Positions 18,339 through 26,177 of a DNA stretch of 64,000 bases are shown here, one piece after another. A model generated the notes under the pieces. The model saw only the letters and a program-made list of their open reading frames with translations. It did no database searches and was not told the origin of the DNA. This stretch comes from Candidatus Epulonipiscium sp. (GTDB lineage Bacteria; Bacillota_A; Clostridia; Lachnospirales; Cellulosilyticaceae). The first letter of the stretch is position 1, and the number at the start of each line of letters is the position of its first letter. The stretch covers positions 1 through 64,000 of the forward strand of contig DUUM01000314.1 in the NCBI GenBank assembly GCA_012841565.1. The letters are read 5' to 3'. A program made the translations under genes and the position numbers.

Positions 18339-18554
18339 TTATATTACAAATAAGTCAATGGTAGACCGACTATCTATTCCAACCATTGCCGCAATGAGCA
18401 TTCCACCTTTTAAAATAAAATTATCTTTATACTGGGATAGTGATATTCTCTCTAGTAATCGTTCCAACATAAAGTTTCTTTGTAAAATCTGCGCATTAAT
18501 GCCTTTTTCTTTAGATATATTCCGTAGCAAATCCTTCATCTGTCTTGATGTCAT
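18339..18554 (-). pseudogene. Truncated AbiEii toxin (nucleotidyltransferase)
   Basis: The 71-aa product matches the start of AbiEii/AbiGii toxins: QILQRNFMLERLLERISLSQ, then FILKGGMLIAAMVGIDSRSTIDL, the lead-in to the nucleotidyltransferase active site. The frame then breaks off (FVI, stop) where the family continues with the catalytic aspartates, so about three quarters of the toxin is missing. It overlaps the abiEi stop by four bases (ATGA), the usual coupled arrangement. The product is expected to be inactive. Confidence 0.85.
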
Positions 18555-19147
18555 ACGAGCAATCCCTCTATATATTGCATAACTATTTTTTGGGCACCAA
18601 ATTCTTGGGCGTAATCCATTAACCTCATAAAATTCTTATCTTTTGCTTTCACATATCTTTTTAATGTCACACAAAACATATCCTTATCCATTTGATTGCG
18701 ACTTCTAATTACATCACAAATTGTCCGGTCAATATTATAAACTTGAACCTCTCTACCATGAATTGTTTTCATTTTTTTCATTCCTAATAAATGAAGATCT
18801 TTCTTAACTGTAACCACCGACAGCCCCGAATCCCTAAGGCGATTTGTTGCATATCCTCGTGGGACAGTTACCGTATATTGAAACGGATCCCTGTCAGTTA
18901 ATTCATGCATATATAAAGCTGTTTCATGAGAAAAAATCAACTTGTCAGAACGTACCTGGATACAATACATTTCATCTAACAAAGTGTCTGATGTAACGTA
19001 TACACCTTGTGCTACTCGTTCTAGCTTGTTTTTTTGTACTAAGTTCGAAAGATATTGTCTTGGAATATTTTTTGATTCTGCTTCACTTGTTAAAATTATC
19101 CCGTTGTTCTTTTCAATTAAACTTTTAAATTTTTCATCACAATTCAT
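18551..19147 (-). CDS. AbiEi-family antitoxin and transcriptional autoregulator
   Basis: This 198-aa protein belongs to the type IV toxin-antitoxin antitoxin family AbiEi. It has an N-terminal winged helix (SKNIPRQYLSNLVQKNKLERV, about 20-45) and the family C-terminal domain (FSHETALYMHELTDRDP, TVPRGYATNRLRD, NIDRTICDVIRSR). Family members neutralise the AbiEii nucleotidyltransferase and repress their own promoter. Start 19147 is preferred over a frame extending to 19192 because the extension runs into the promoter palindrome. The gene looks complete although its toxin partner is broken. Confidence 0.9.
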   Translation of the reverse strand: MNCDEKFKSLIEKNNGIILTSEAESKNIPRQYLSNLVQKNKLERVAQGVYVTSDTLLDEMYCIQVRSDKLIFSHETALYMHELTDRDPFQYTVTVPRGYATNRLRDSGLSVVTVKKDLHLLGMKKMKTIHGREVQVYNIDRTICDVIRSRNQMDKDMFCVTLKRYVKAKDKNFMRLMDYAQEFGAQKIVMQYIEGLLV

Positions 19148-19154
19148 ATTTTCC

Positions 19155-19220
19155 ACCCATCTTCTTGACATTTGTATAACAATTATAATCATTTGTTACA
19201 CCAATGTCAAGAAGATGGGT
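19155..19220 (-). promoter_or_regulatory. Palindromic promoter/operator of the AbiE operon
   Basis: ACCCATCTTCTTGACATT (19155-19172) and its exact reverse complement (19203-19220) are 18-bp arms; a second, inner 9-bp arm pair with one mismatch (19174-19182 / 19193-19201) continues the symmetry. On the minus strand TTGACA (19205-19210) and TATAAT (19182-19187) are separated by 17 bp, a perfect vegetative promoter. One arm thus covers the -35 and the other the transcription start, as expected for an AbiEi autorepression operator. Confidence 0.85.
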
Positions 19221-19241
19221 TGCTTCTCTTAGATTATTGAC

Positions 19242-19503
19242 TTGGAATATAAAATCGTAAATTTTTGTGTTTTCTTTTTCATCGCTCACCCTCTTGTTTT
19301 AGGACTTCTAATCCCTTATTAAGACCTGTTGTTGTATTAGTATTGCTATACTATATCTTTTTTATAATAAAGTTCAATCACTCTTCATCTTCACGACCCA
19401 ATCTCACATCACGTGTGATCTCCATCTATTTTAAAAAAGAATTTTTCAAACATTCTTTCATGGCTTTTTATCTTTTTACCGCTCTAAAGATCTAAGAACT
19501 AGC
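19242..19503 (-). repeat. Vestigial 5' end and upstream region of a second nucleotidase copy
   Basis: 19242-19282 matches 17902-17942 at 40 of 41 bases, encoding the same start MKKKTQKFTIL on the minus strand, and then diverges. Further right, 19424-19500 resembles 18008-18090. This is the remains of a tandem paralogue of the 5'-nucleotidase gene whose body is gone. The AbiE genes lie between the two copies. The middle part (19283-19420) holds only a near-palindrome, TCACATCACGTGTGA, and no credible gene. Confidence 0.7.
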
Positions 19504-19516
19504 TAGGGAGGATCTC

Positions 19517-19657
19517 ATGGCCTTACTCCATATTAAAGGTACCCAAAAGGCTTCCCAGGTTATGAAGGAGCTCGTAGACTATGAATTAATTATCTATAAA
19601 AAAGTGGGCCTAACAAAATGCAATGAGATTTATATCTATTCCCTAGAAGATAACTAA
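19517..19657 (+). pseudogene. Fragment of a RepA-like replication initiator
   Basis: A 46-codon plus-strand frame follows GGGAGGAT and reads ALLHIKGTQKASQVMKELVD, then KKVGLTKCNEIYIYSLEDN. This resembles the end of the winged-helix domain of plasmid and ICE replication initiators (repA N-terminal family, pattern KELxxxGLIxRKxxGLTKPNxIYV). Everything else of the gene is missing. It suggests that a plasmid or integrative element once occupied this zone. Confidence 0.5.
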
Positions 19658-19670
19658 AGATATTATACAA

Positions 19671-19703
19671 AAAACACCATTAACTTAAAGTTAATGGTGT
19701 TTT
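19671..19703 (-). terminator. Intrinsic terminator after the amidase gene (bidirectional)
   Basis: AAAACACCATTAACTT and its exact complement form a 16-bp stem around a single central base. Uridine runs exist on both sides. It lies five bases beyond the amidase stop on the minus strand, and also after the RepA-like fragment on the plus strand. Confidence 0.9.
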
Positions 19704-19708
19704 TGTGA

Positions 19709-20233
19709 TTACTTAATGCCTAGGAAGATTGCCTCTCCCAAAGCTTTAACAATCTCCTGCCTCTTCTGGTCAAACAGCTTATTATCCGCTGTATTATCAA
19801 TAAACCCAATCTCTATTAAAATTGCTGGCGCCCTTGTATTGCGTAGCACGTAAAAATTTGCTCGTTTAACACCTCTATCTTTAAACCCTAATCCGGCAAG
19901 GGCTTTTTGTATGCCTTTTGCCAGGTTACATGCCTTAGGACTTCCTGTTAAATAGACGTACGTCTCAGCCCCAGTTCCAACTTCAGGTCTATAGGCATTG
20001 CGGTGAAAGGATATAAAGTAATCGTATTTGCTTTTGTTTTCAAACTGTCCCCGTTTACATAGGTCAACACTTTCATCACGGGTCCTCGTCTCGTCTATAC
20101 TAACGCCTTGCTGCCTCAGGTAAGAGGCAACCGCCTGTCCTACACTTAGAACATCATCCGATTCTTTTCTGCCAACATAACGAGCGCCTGGATCCCTTCC
20201 CCCGTGCCCATAATCAAAACATAATCGTATCAT
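19709..20233 (-). CDS. N-acetylmuramoyl-L-alanine amidase (Amidase_3), stand-alone
   Basis: This 174-aa peptidoglycan amidase consists of the catalytic domain only. Zinc ligands are visible in FDYGHGGRDPGA (His), GRKESDD (Glu) and SFHRNA (His), with the catalytic Glu in LIEIGFID. There is no signal peptide and no wall-binding domain, so it resembles phage endolysins or spore/cell-lysis amidases (CwlC type). It stands alone, flanked by a terminator downstream. A phage origin is possible given the accessory setting, but no phage genes surround it. Confidence 0.9.
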   Translation of the reverse strand: MIRLCFDYGHGGRDPGARYVGRKESDDVLSVGQAVASYLRQQGVSIDETRTRDESVDLCKRGQFENKSKYDYFISFHRNAYRPEVGTGAETYVYLTGSPKACNLAKGIQKALAGLGFKDRGVKRANFYVLRNTRAPAILIEIGFIDNTADNKLFDQKRQEIVKALGEAIFLGIK

Positions 20234-20307
20234 TTAATCACTCCTTTATTTAGTGGTTTGTATCCTACTTAATAGATAACAAAAAAGATGGATGTTACCC
20301 CCTATTT

Positions 20308-20335
20308 TAAAAATTGTTTTATTATATGTCGAAAA
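20308..20335 (+). promoter_or_regulatory. Possible sigma-D type promoter / 0A box upstream of the broken chemoreceptor
   Basis: TAAA (20308-20311), 16 bases, then GTCGAAAA (20328-20335) resembles the flagellar/chemotaxis promoter TAAA-N15-GCCGATAA. The same spot contains TGTCGAA (20327-20333), the core of a Spo0A box. Either reading is tentative. Confidence 0.3.
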
Positions 20336-20444
20336 GTGGCGAATATAGTCACGGAAGTAATTGTTTTGTTACTAATACTATAGTACTATAAGGTATAGGC
20401 TATAGACGGAAAATAATATACACAAATAACAAAGGAAAGAAGGA

Positions 20445-21924
20445 ATGTTTATGATACATACTAAAAAGAAGAAATAATCAATCAAGGTTAGATTAGTTAT
20501 CGTTCCATTGTTAATTGTTTTTTCAGGGTTACTTTCAATCGTTGGGATTTCCTCCTACTTTACAGGTTCTAGTTTATTAGCAGAAATGGAGAGAAATGGC
20601 TTAGAGTCCTCAAATATACTGATAAAAAGAATGGAGGATAATAAAATGTCCCTAGACCAGATTGAAAAAATGCTAGATGACAAAATTAAAATAGTTGCTA
20701 AAACAGTTTTAAGAAACTAAGACACTATAAGCAGCGCCTTTCTAACAACCTTAGCCAACGAATCTGAATTTGAACAGATCAATTGGTATGATACAAATGG
20801 CGTTATTGTAGCTTCTAACATTGATGGCTATATCGGATGGAAAACAGAGGCCGGCCACCCTATATATGATTTCTGGAAAGGTGCTAACCAGGAACTTCTT
20901 GAAGAAATTAGGATTGATACAGAGTCTGGAGAAGCTCTTAAGTATGGATATTTCTTCTTCTGATACAATCGCTTATGCCCTATTAATAGATCCTGATCTC
21001 AATATTTTTGCTCACAGTAACAGTGAAGAAGCTGGCGTAGTACTAAATGATGCAGGAAGCCAATCTGCCGCAATTAGTGGGACGCCTCATGTTCAAACAT
21101 TGCATTATGATGCTGGAAACATTGAAGTTTTAGATGTAAAGTATCCGGCCATTATTAATGGCGAGCACATAGGAGCCTTGGCTATTGGTTACACCATGGA
21201 CACCACAAAGGCAGCCATAACCAAAAACATTACAACGATTGTCCTCTGGGGATTGCTAATATTTTTAGCTTTGGCCATCGCCTTGTATATAGGTTCAAAT
21301 TATACTATAAAAATAATTACTAGATTGAAGGGGCAAATGGGTTTTATGGCCTTAGGCGATTTTTCTAATAATATTCCGCAAGACTTAGTTAATAAAAGTG
21401 ATGAGTTTGGAGAAATGTCCCAGGCCATTAATACAATGCAGATGGCTGTAAAAGATGTTCTTAGTGGCGTCATTGATGCTTCTGAGCAACTAGCAGCCTC
21501 TTCACAAGAACTGACAGCCACAAGCCAACAATCAGCCATGGCTGCCGATGAGGTAGCTAAGGTTATAGAAGATATCGCTCATGGTGCAGCTGACCAAGCT
21601 AAAGAAACAGAACAAGGGGCCCTAGCTATTTACACCCTAGGAGCCTTAGTTGTTAAAAATAAAGAAAATATTGAAGCTTTAAAAATATCAACTGGCAAAG
21701 TTAGCGACCTTAAAGATGAAGGGTTAGATATACTCAAAGAACTCATACAAAAGACAAACGTTAACAATAAAGCAATTAATGAAGTTCAATCCATTATAAT
21801 TGATACCAATGAAAGCGCTCAAAACATAGTACACGCAAGCGAGATGATAAAAGGAATATCTGATCAGACCAACCTACTCGCTTTAAACGCAAGCATAGAA
21901 GCAGCAAGAGCTGGAAATGCTGGG
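20445..21924 (+). pseudogene. Degraded methyl-accepting chemotaxis protein
   Basis: The frame starts MFMIHTKKKK after AAAGGAAAGAAGGA and then carries in-frame stops at 20475-20477 and 20718-20720. The dCache-like sensor (FEQINWYDTNGVIVASNIDG) loses frame near 20945-20963, where about 25-30 codons seem to be deleted. The rest (second sensor half, membrane segment ITTIVLWGLLIFLALAIALYI, HAMP and signalling coiled coil) is open but ends at the receptor tip LNASIEAARAGNAG, where it is joined to foreign sequence. The distal signalling helix is missing, so it cannot work as a receptor. Confidence 0.85.
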
Positions 21925-22602
21925 TACATTGAACAAGCAAACATGTTCAGAATGGAATTCGATAAATTATTAGTATCTGTTATTAACTTGTCAAATGGCG
22001 TTGTAAGCCCTAGTGTTATTCAATCAGGTGAAATAGTTACGCCTTACACCGTAGGCGCTGAAGAGGCTTCTTCATTCTATACAGGCATTATGATTCCAAG
22101 TAACATATCCAAAATGGAAATGTAGTTAGTGGGCGGAAATTACGAAACATGTGATCCTAAACTTGAACACGATGTTCATATGATTAATGAAATGGCCATT
22201 TATTTAATAACAAATCTAATTGCATTCAAAACGAATGTTTTAGAGAATGTACTCTCTTGTAAAATGTTTACCCTCAATTATCCCCTCTTAATTGATCATA
22301 TATTAAGAGAAGCAAAGTTATATTTGAGTACTATTAAACATTTTCAAAGTAGAGTAGATATGAATATGGAAGAGCATATGTACTCCCAAGAAGCTTTTTG
22401 GAATAAAATAATGGCAGAGCATTCTAAGTTCATTAGAGGATTATTGGATCCGACAGAAGATGACTTAATTAATTTAAATCACAACTTTGCCAATGAATTT
22501 GATGACTTAACCGTAGAAGTACTAGCGACAATCGATCAATCATATTACCTTTACTCGGAGATCATGTCCTCAGAGAGTCTAATCACTTTATTCGTTTATT
22601 AA
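21925..22602 (+). pseudogene. DUF2935-family remnant fused in frame to the chemoreceptor
   Basis: From the receptor tip onward the frame reads MFRMEFDKLLVSVINLSNG and IMIPSNISKMEM, a stop at 22123-22125, then LVGGNYETCDPKLEHDVHMINEM without loss of frame. The second part contains HILREAKLYLSTI and FWNKIMAEHSKFIRGLLDPTEDDL, typical of the repeated halves of DUF2935 proteins. The N-terminus is missing, one nonsense codon interrupts it, and the end (SLITLFVY) looks cut. The family's function is unknown. Confidence 0.7.
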
Positions 22603-22630
22603 ATACCTTTTCCACCTTAAAATAAAAACA

Positions 22631-22668
22631 AACAAGGCTTAGCAACTATCTTGCTAGACCTCGTTTTG
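22631..22668 (-). terminator. Hairpin terminator between convergent genes
   Basis: AACAAGGCTTAGCAA and TTGCTAGACCTCGTT form an imperfect stem around a short loop. On the minus strand it is followed by a T-rich run. It sits between the DUF2935 remnant (plus) and the oxidoreductase (minus). Confidence 0.65.
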
Positions 22669-22686
22669 TCTTATTATGATTACACT

Positions 22687-22737
22687 GTAGCTTTAATTAT
22701 ATTGTAGCTTTAATTATATCGTAACTTTAATTTTATC
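22687..22737. repeat. Three tandem 17-bp repeats at the 3' end of the oxidoreductase gene
   Basis: Units GTAGCTTTAATTATATT, GTAGCTTTAATTATATC and GTAACTTTAATTTTATC follow one another without gaps. The last unit and part of the second lie inside the final codons and stop of the Gfo/Idh gene, so the coding end (KIKVTI) is itself the repeat seed. Confidence 0.9.
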
Positions 22738-23676
22738 TAGTGTGTCTATAATCTCTAGTGTCTCTTGGAGTGGTATGGTGTCACTTTCTAACTGTCCATT
22801 TTGTAGACAGCTCACCACTTCTTGAACTTCATAATTATAGCCATTTCCCTCTATTGGCAGGTCAATAACCCGCTCATCACTGTCATGTAGCTTTAATATG
22901 GCCTTTTGTGCATACCAAGCATCCGGAATATGAATATGGCCATTTTCCCCAATAATATATATATTTTGTGGTGTTTGTGTCGTTATGGCGCAACTAAGTA
23001 AAGCCATCTGACCATTCTCATAGCCAAAAACCATGGCTGTTTGCTCATCTATACCTGTTTGTCCAATATGGGCAATAGCTTTTATATTTGTGGGCTGAGC
23101 CTTGTAAATCATAGATGCAAAAGAAACAGGATAAATCCCAACATCCATCAATGAACCACCTGCTAAGGCTTTATTAAAGCGAATATCATCATAGTTTGAT
23201 TTAGATTTAAAACCAAAATCCCCTTTTATCATTTTAACATTTCCAATGACCCCTTGCTCTATTAACTCTTTTACAGCTTTTACCACTGGGATAAATCTAG
23301 TCCACATGGCTTCCATCAAAAATACGCCCTTATCTTTTGCAACCCGAATCATTTCCTCTACTTCCGCTTTACTTGCCCCAAAAGGTTTTTCACAAATAAC
23401 TGCTTTTTTATTTTTTAGGCATAAAATAGTATGTTCTTTGTGCAAACCATTAGGCGTTGCGATATACACAACATCAACATCTGCATCTTTGGCTAGCTCT
23501 TCGTAACTACCATATCTTTTTTCTATACTAAATAGGTCTCCAAATGTGTTTGCACTTTCAAGACTCCTTGAAGCAATTGCAACCAGCTGTGCATCTTCTA
23601 CAAAACCAATGCCTTTTGCAAACTTTTGTGCTATTCTTCCCGCACCAATAATACCAAATCGAATTTTTCTACCCAT
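22714..23676 (-). CDS. Gfo/Idh/MocA-family NAD(P)-dependent oxidoreductase
   Basis: This 320-aa dehydrogenase probably acts on a sugar or sugar derivative. The N-terminal Rossmann fold shows GIIGAGRIAQKFAKG, and the catalytic lysine motif is EKPFGASKAEVEEM (about residue 95). The C-terminal alpha/beta domain is present (GGSLMDVGIYPVSFA). The length is typical, and it resembles the trans-1,2-dihydrobenzene-1,2-diol dehydrogenase-like branch. It is a single gene between terminators, so the substrate cannot be inferred from neighbours. Confidence 0.9.
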   Translation of the reverse strand: MGRKIRFGIIGAGRIAQKFAKGIGFVEDAQLVAIASRSLESANTFGDLFSIEKRYGSYEELAKDADVDVVYIATPNGLHKEHTILCLKNKKAVICEKPFGASKAEVEEMIRVAKDKGVFLMEAMWTRFIPVVKAVKELIEQGVIGNVKMIKGDFGFKSKSNYDDIRFNKALAGGSLMDVGIYPVSFASMIYKAQPTNIKAIAHIGQTGIDEQTAMVFGYENGQMALLSCAITTQTPQNIYIIGENGHIHIPDAWYAQKAILKLHDSDERVIDLPIEGNGYNYEVQEVVSCLQNGQLESDTIPLQETLEIIDTLDKIKVTI

Positions 23677-23768
23677 TTTGTCGCCTCCTATTATAGTGTA
23701 AATATTTATTTATAATAGTATTTTACCATGTTTGACCATGATCAGGCAAAGATAATACTATAATAAAA

Positions 23769-23816
23769 ATCTCCTTAGTTTATTGAGTGTTTTAGCACCC
23801 AATAAACTAAGGAGAT
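23769..23816 (-). terminator. Strong terminator after spo0A (bidirectional)
   Basis: ATCTCCTTAGTTTATTG pairs with CAATAAACTAAGGAGAT around a short internal stem-loop. It lies 31 bases past the spo0A stop on the minus strand, with T-rich sequence following. Confidence 0.9.
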
Positions 23817-23847
23817 TGATATGTATGATTTATAAAAGGTAGCAGAT

Positions 23848-24666
23848 TTAACCTACTTGTAATTCTAGACGAAGTCTGTCAGCGATCAGCGCCACAAATT
23901 CGCTGTTGGTCGGTTTCCCCTTGCCGTTATTAACCGTATAGCCAAAGAGTTTATCGATTGTATCCATTTTGCCTCTGCTCCATGCAACTTCTATAGCATG
24001 TCTTATAGCCCGCTCTACTCTACTTGGTGTCGTGTTATACTTCTTTGCAATATTTGGATATAGCTGCTTTGTAATTGAATTTAGAATGTCCATATCGTTA
24101 ATGGCCATGGTAATGGCATCTCTTAAGTACTGGTAGCCTTTAATATGTGCTGGAATTCCTATTTCATGAATGACGTTGGTTACTTCTTTCTCTAAGCTTA
24201 AGGCTGATAACTGATAGGTTGGTTGTTCTTGAATTGCAATTTTATGTTGACCTGTAAAGGCTTGACCATTTTTAATAACTTGATTGGTTGACTTTAATTG
24301 ACGAATGCGCATAATTAAAGTTTCCATGTCAAAAGGCTTTATAATGTAATATTCTGCTCCCAAAGTTAAGGCTCTTTCTGTAATTTTATCTTGGCCTACT
24401 GCAGATAGCATAATAAATATAGGGCGTTTTTCAAATTCGATATTATTCATTTTCTCTAATACACCAATACCATCTAAATGAGGCATTATAACATCTAAAA
24501 TAACCACATCTGGTTGTGTTGTTTGTATAAGCCCACATGCTTCTAATCCATTATGGGCCGTACCTATTACTTCCATATCTGATTGTTTTCCTAAGTATTC
24601 TGATAGGATTTCACAAAAATCCTTATTGTCATCTGTTATTACCACCCGTATTTTATTGTTTTCCAA
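23848..24666 (-). CDS. spo0A: Sporulation master response regulator Spo0A
   Basis: Spo0A (272 aa) decides entry into sporulation. The receiver domain has the acidic pocket TDDNKD (D12-D13), the phosphorylation site D58 in [13 protein letters not shown], and KPFD. A linker leads to the Spo0A_C DNA-binding domain (about 150-272) with [17 protein letters not shown] and the recognition helix [15 protein letters not shown], which reads TTGTCGAA boxes. It follows recN and spoIVB, the standard firmicute order, and ends in its own terminator. Confidence 0.99.
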   Translation of the reverse strand: MENNKIRVVITDDNKDFCEILSEYLGKQSDMEVIGTAHNGLEACGLIQTTQPDVVILDVIMPHLDGIGVLEKMNNIEFEKRPIFIMLSAVGQDKITERALTLGAEYYIIKPFDMETLIMRIRQLKSTNQVIKNGQAFTGQHKIAIQEQPTYQLSALSLEKEVTNVIHEIGIPAHIKGYQYLRDAITMAINDMDILNSITKQLYPNIAKKYNTTPSRVERAIRHAIEVAWSRGKMDTIDKLFGYTVNNGKGKPTNSEFVALIADRLRLELQVG

Positions 24667-24780
24667 AATGACTCCCCCTATAAGTTATAATATAAACACC
24701 AATTTCCAAATCTGTTCATATTATAACGAATATTGAGAATAAACGCAAGGGTTTTATTCCTTTTTATGGATTTTTAGTAT

Positions 24781-26079
24781 TTAGTTTACTTCTTTTTCTT
24801 TTTGTATCATGTTTTCAATGAATATCCCATACCCTTTAGTGGGATCTTGGACAAAAACATGTGTAATGGCGCCTATTAATTTATTATTTTGTATAATAGG
24901 ACTTCCGCTCATTCCTTGCACGATTCCATTTGTTGCATCAATTAATCTAGTATCAACAATTTTCACTACCATTCCTTTTGAAATATCATTATTGTACTTT
25001 GAAACCTTTTGGATATCTACTTGGAATTTTTCTACTTCTTCCCCGCTTATATTGGCAAATATATAGGCAGGTCCTTCTTCTACTTCATTTTGGAAGGCTA
25101 AATAGACGGGTTCTCCCTGAAGAATTTCTAAACCAGGTTCATATAGGGTTCCGTAAATGCCTTGTTCTGTGTTTTTTTGAATATTGCCTATGATAGATTC
25201 TTCATTATTGTAGATTATGCCACTTAGTTCTCCTGGGGTGCCTCTTTTTCCTTTTTTAATTGAACTAATTTCGGTTTTAACTAGTTCACCACCTCTTACA
25301 GACATAATTTGTTTGGTATCAACATCCGTAATACCATGTCCTAGGGCGCCGTAGGTTTTAGTTTCTGGGTTATAATAGGTAATAGTTCCTATTCCTTGGG
25401 TGCTATCTCTTACCCATACGCCGATTTTGTATGCTTTCTCTTCCTTGCAATATACAGGTGTAATGGTTTTACGGATAATGGATTTACCACGCCTTATTTT
25501 CATCTTAAGGGGAATTCCTTCACTTTGGGTGACACAGGCTATTAAGTCTTCTTTAGAATCTAGTTTTTGATTGTCTACTTCTTGGATGAGGTCACCCATT
25601 TCAAAAATGTCTCGTCCTGGCTCGTAGCTATTCTCATCTTCCCCTTTTACGGCGCCTAGCCCTAGTACCATTATACCGTCTGTTGAGATTTTAACGCCTA
25701 CTGTTTTGCCACAAGGTATCACCTGGGTATGAGGCATGACTTCAACCTTCATGGTGGTTACTGGGATAAAGCCAAGTAGCGAAAGCTGAACATCTACATT
25801 CCCAAGGTCATCAACTTGCATTGTAAAGGGTTCTTTTAGGTTAACTTTAATATTGGCATCTTCTATAGGCTTATTATTAATCTTAAGGACACCTACCCTT
25901 TCTGGGGTAAGCTTTGCTTCAAATGGTATAGCAAATTCAAAGGTATGCTCCTGACCTTCAATCAAGTGGATGCTGTGTGGCAAACAATAATGGAGCACAA
26001 CAAATGGACTTATGATTGTAAGTACGCATAATAGGCCAACTGATATATGGAAAATTCTTTTCTTTTTCTTTTTTATCAT
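24781..26079 (-). CDS. spoIVB: SpoIVB serine peptidase (sigma-K checkpoint signal)
   Basis: SpoIVB is made in the forespore, secreted into the space between the two membranes, and starts the cleavage cascade that activates sigma-K in the mother cell. The 432-aa protein has an N-terminal membrane anchor (HISVGLLCVLTIISPFVVL), a PDZ domain (about 150-220) and the S55 peptidase domain with GMSGSPIIQNNKLIGAITH holding the catalytic Ser near residue 400. Start 26079 is favoured because GGAAGTG precedes it; a GTG at 26094 is the alternative. Confidence 0.97.
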   Translation of the reverse strand: MIKKKKKRIFHISVGLLCVLTIISPFVVLHYCLPHSIHLIEGQEHTFEFAIPFEAKLTPERVGVLKINNKPIEDANIKVNLKEPFTMQVDDLGNVDVQLSLLGFIPVTTMKVEVMPHTQVIPCGKTVGVKISTDGIMVLGLGAVKGEDENSYEPGRDIFEMGDLIQEVDNQKLDSKEDLIACVTQSEGIPLKMKIRRGKSIIRKTITPVYCKEEKAYKIGVWVRDSTQGIGTITYYNPETKTYGALGHGITDVDTKQIMSVRGGELVKTEISSIKKGKRGTPGELSGIIYNNEESIIGNIQKNTEQGIYGTLYEPGLEILQGEPVYLAFQNEVEEGPAYIFANISGEEVEKFQVDIQKVSKYNNDISKGMVVKIVDTRLIDATNGIVQGMSGSPIIQNNKLIGAITHVFVQDPTKGYGIFIENMIQKEKEVN

Positions 26080-26091
26080 TATGTTCACTTC

Positions 26092-26151
26092 CACACTGTT
26101 TTTTTGTCATACAATTAAAGTGCCCTTTTTAGAGGCACTTTATGCAGTGTG
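26092..26151. other. Nested inverted repeats between recN and spoIVB
   Basis: An inner hairpin AAAGTGCC/GGCACTTT (26117-26141) lies within an outer pair CACACTG/CAGTGTG (26092-26098 and 26145-26151). It follows recN on the minus strand and precedes spoIVB. The T-run is weak, so it may be a partial terminator or an RNA leader structure. Confidence 0.45.
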
Positions 26152-26177
26152 TTTTAAATAATTATTGGAATTATATT

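Noticed and set aside
18142..18339. 65-codon minus-strand frame downstream of abiEii
   Set aside because: No ribosome site, no recognisable motif, overlaps a terminator hairpin and a breakpoint; more likely chance or element-end sequence.
19265..19495. 76-codon plus-strand frame in the duplicated nucleotidase upstream region
   Set aside because: Runs antisense through the vestigial gene start, is biased by T-rich sequence, and has no ribosome site or known motif.
20821..22125. 434-codon plus-strand frame as an intact chemotaxis receptor
   Set aside because: Its first part is out of frame with the real sensor sequence, upstream in-frame stops break the gene, and its last 67 codons belong to another family.
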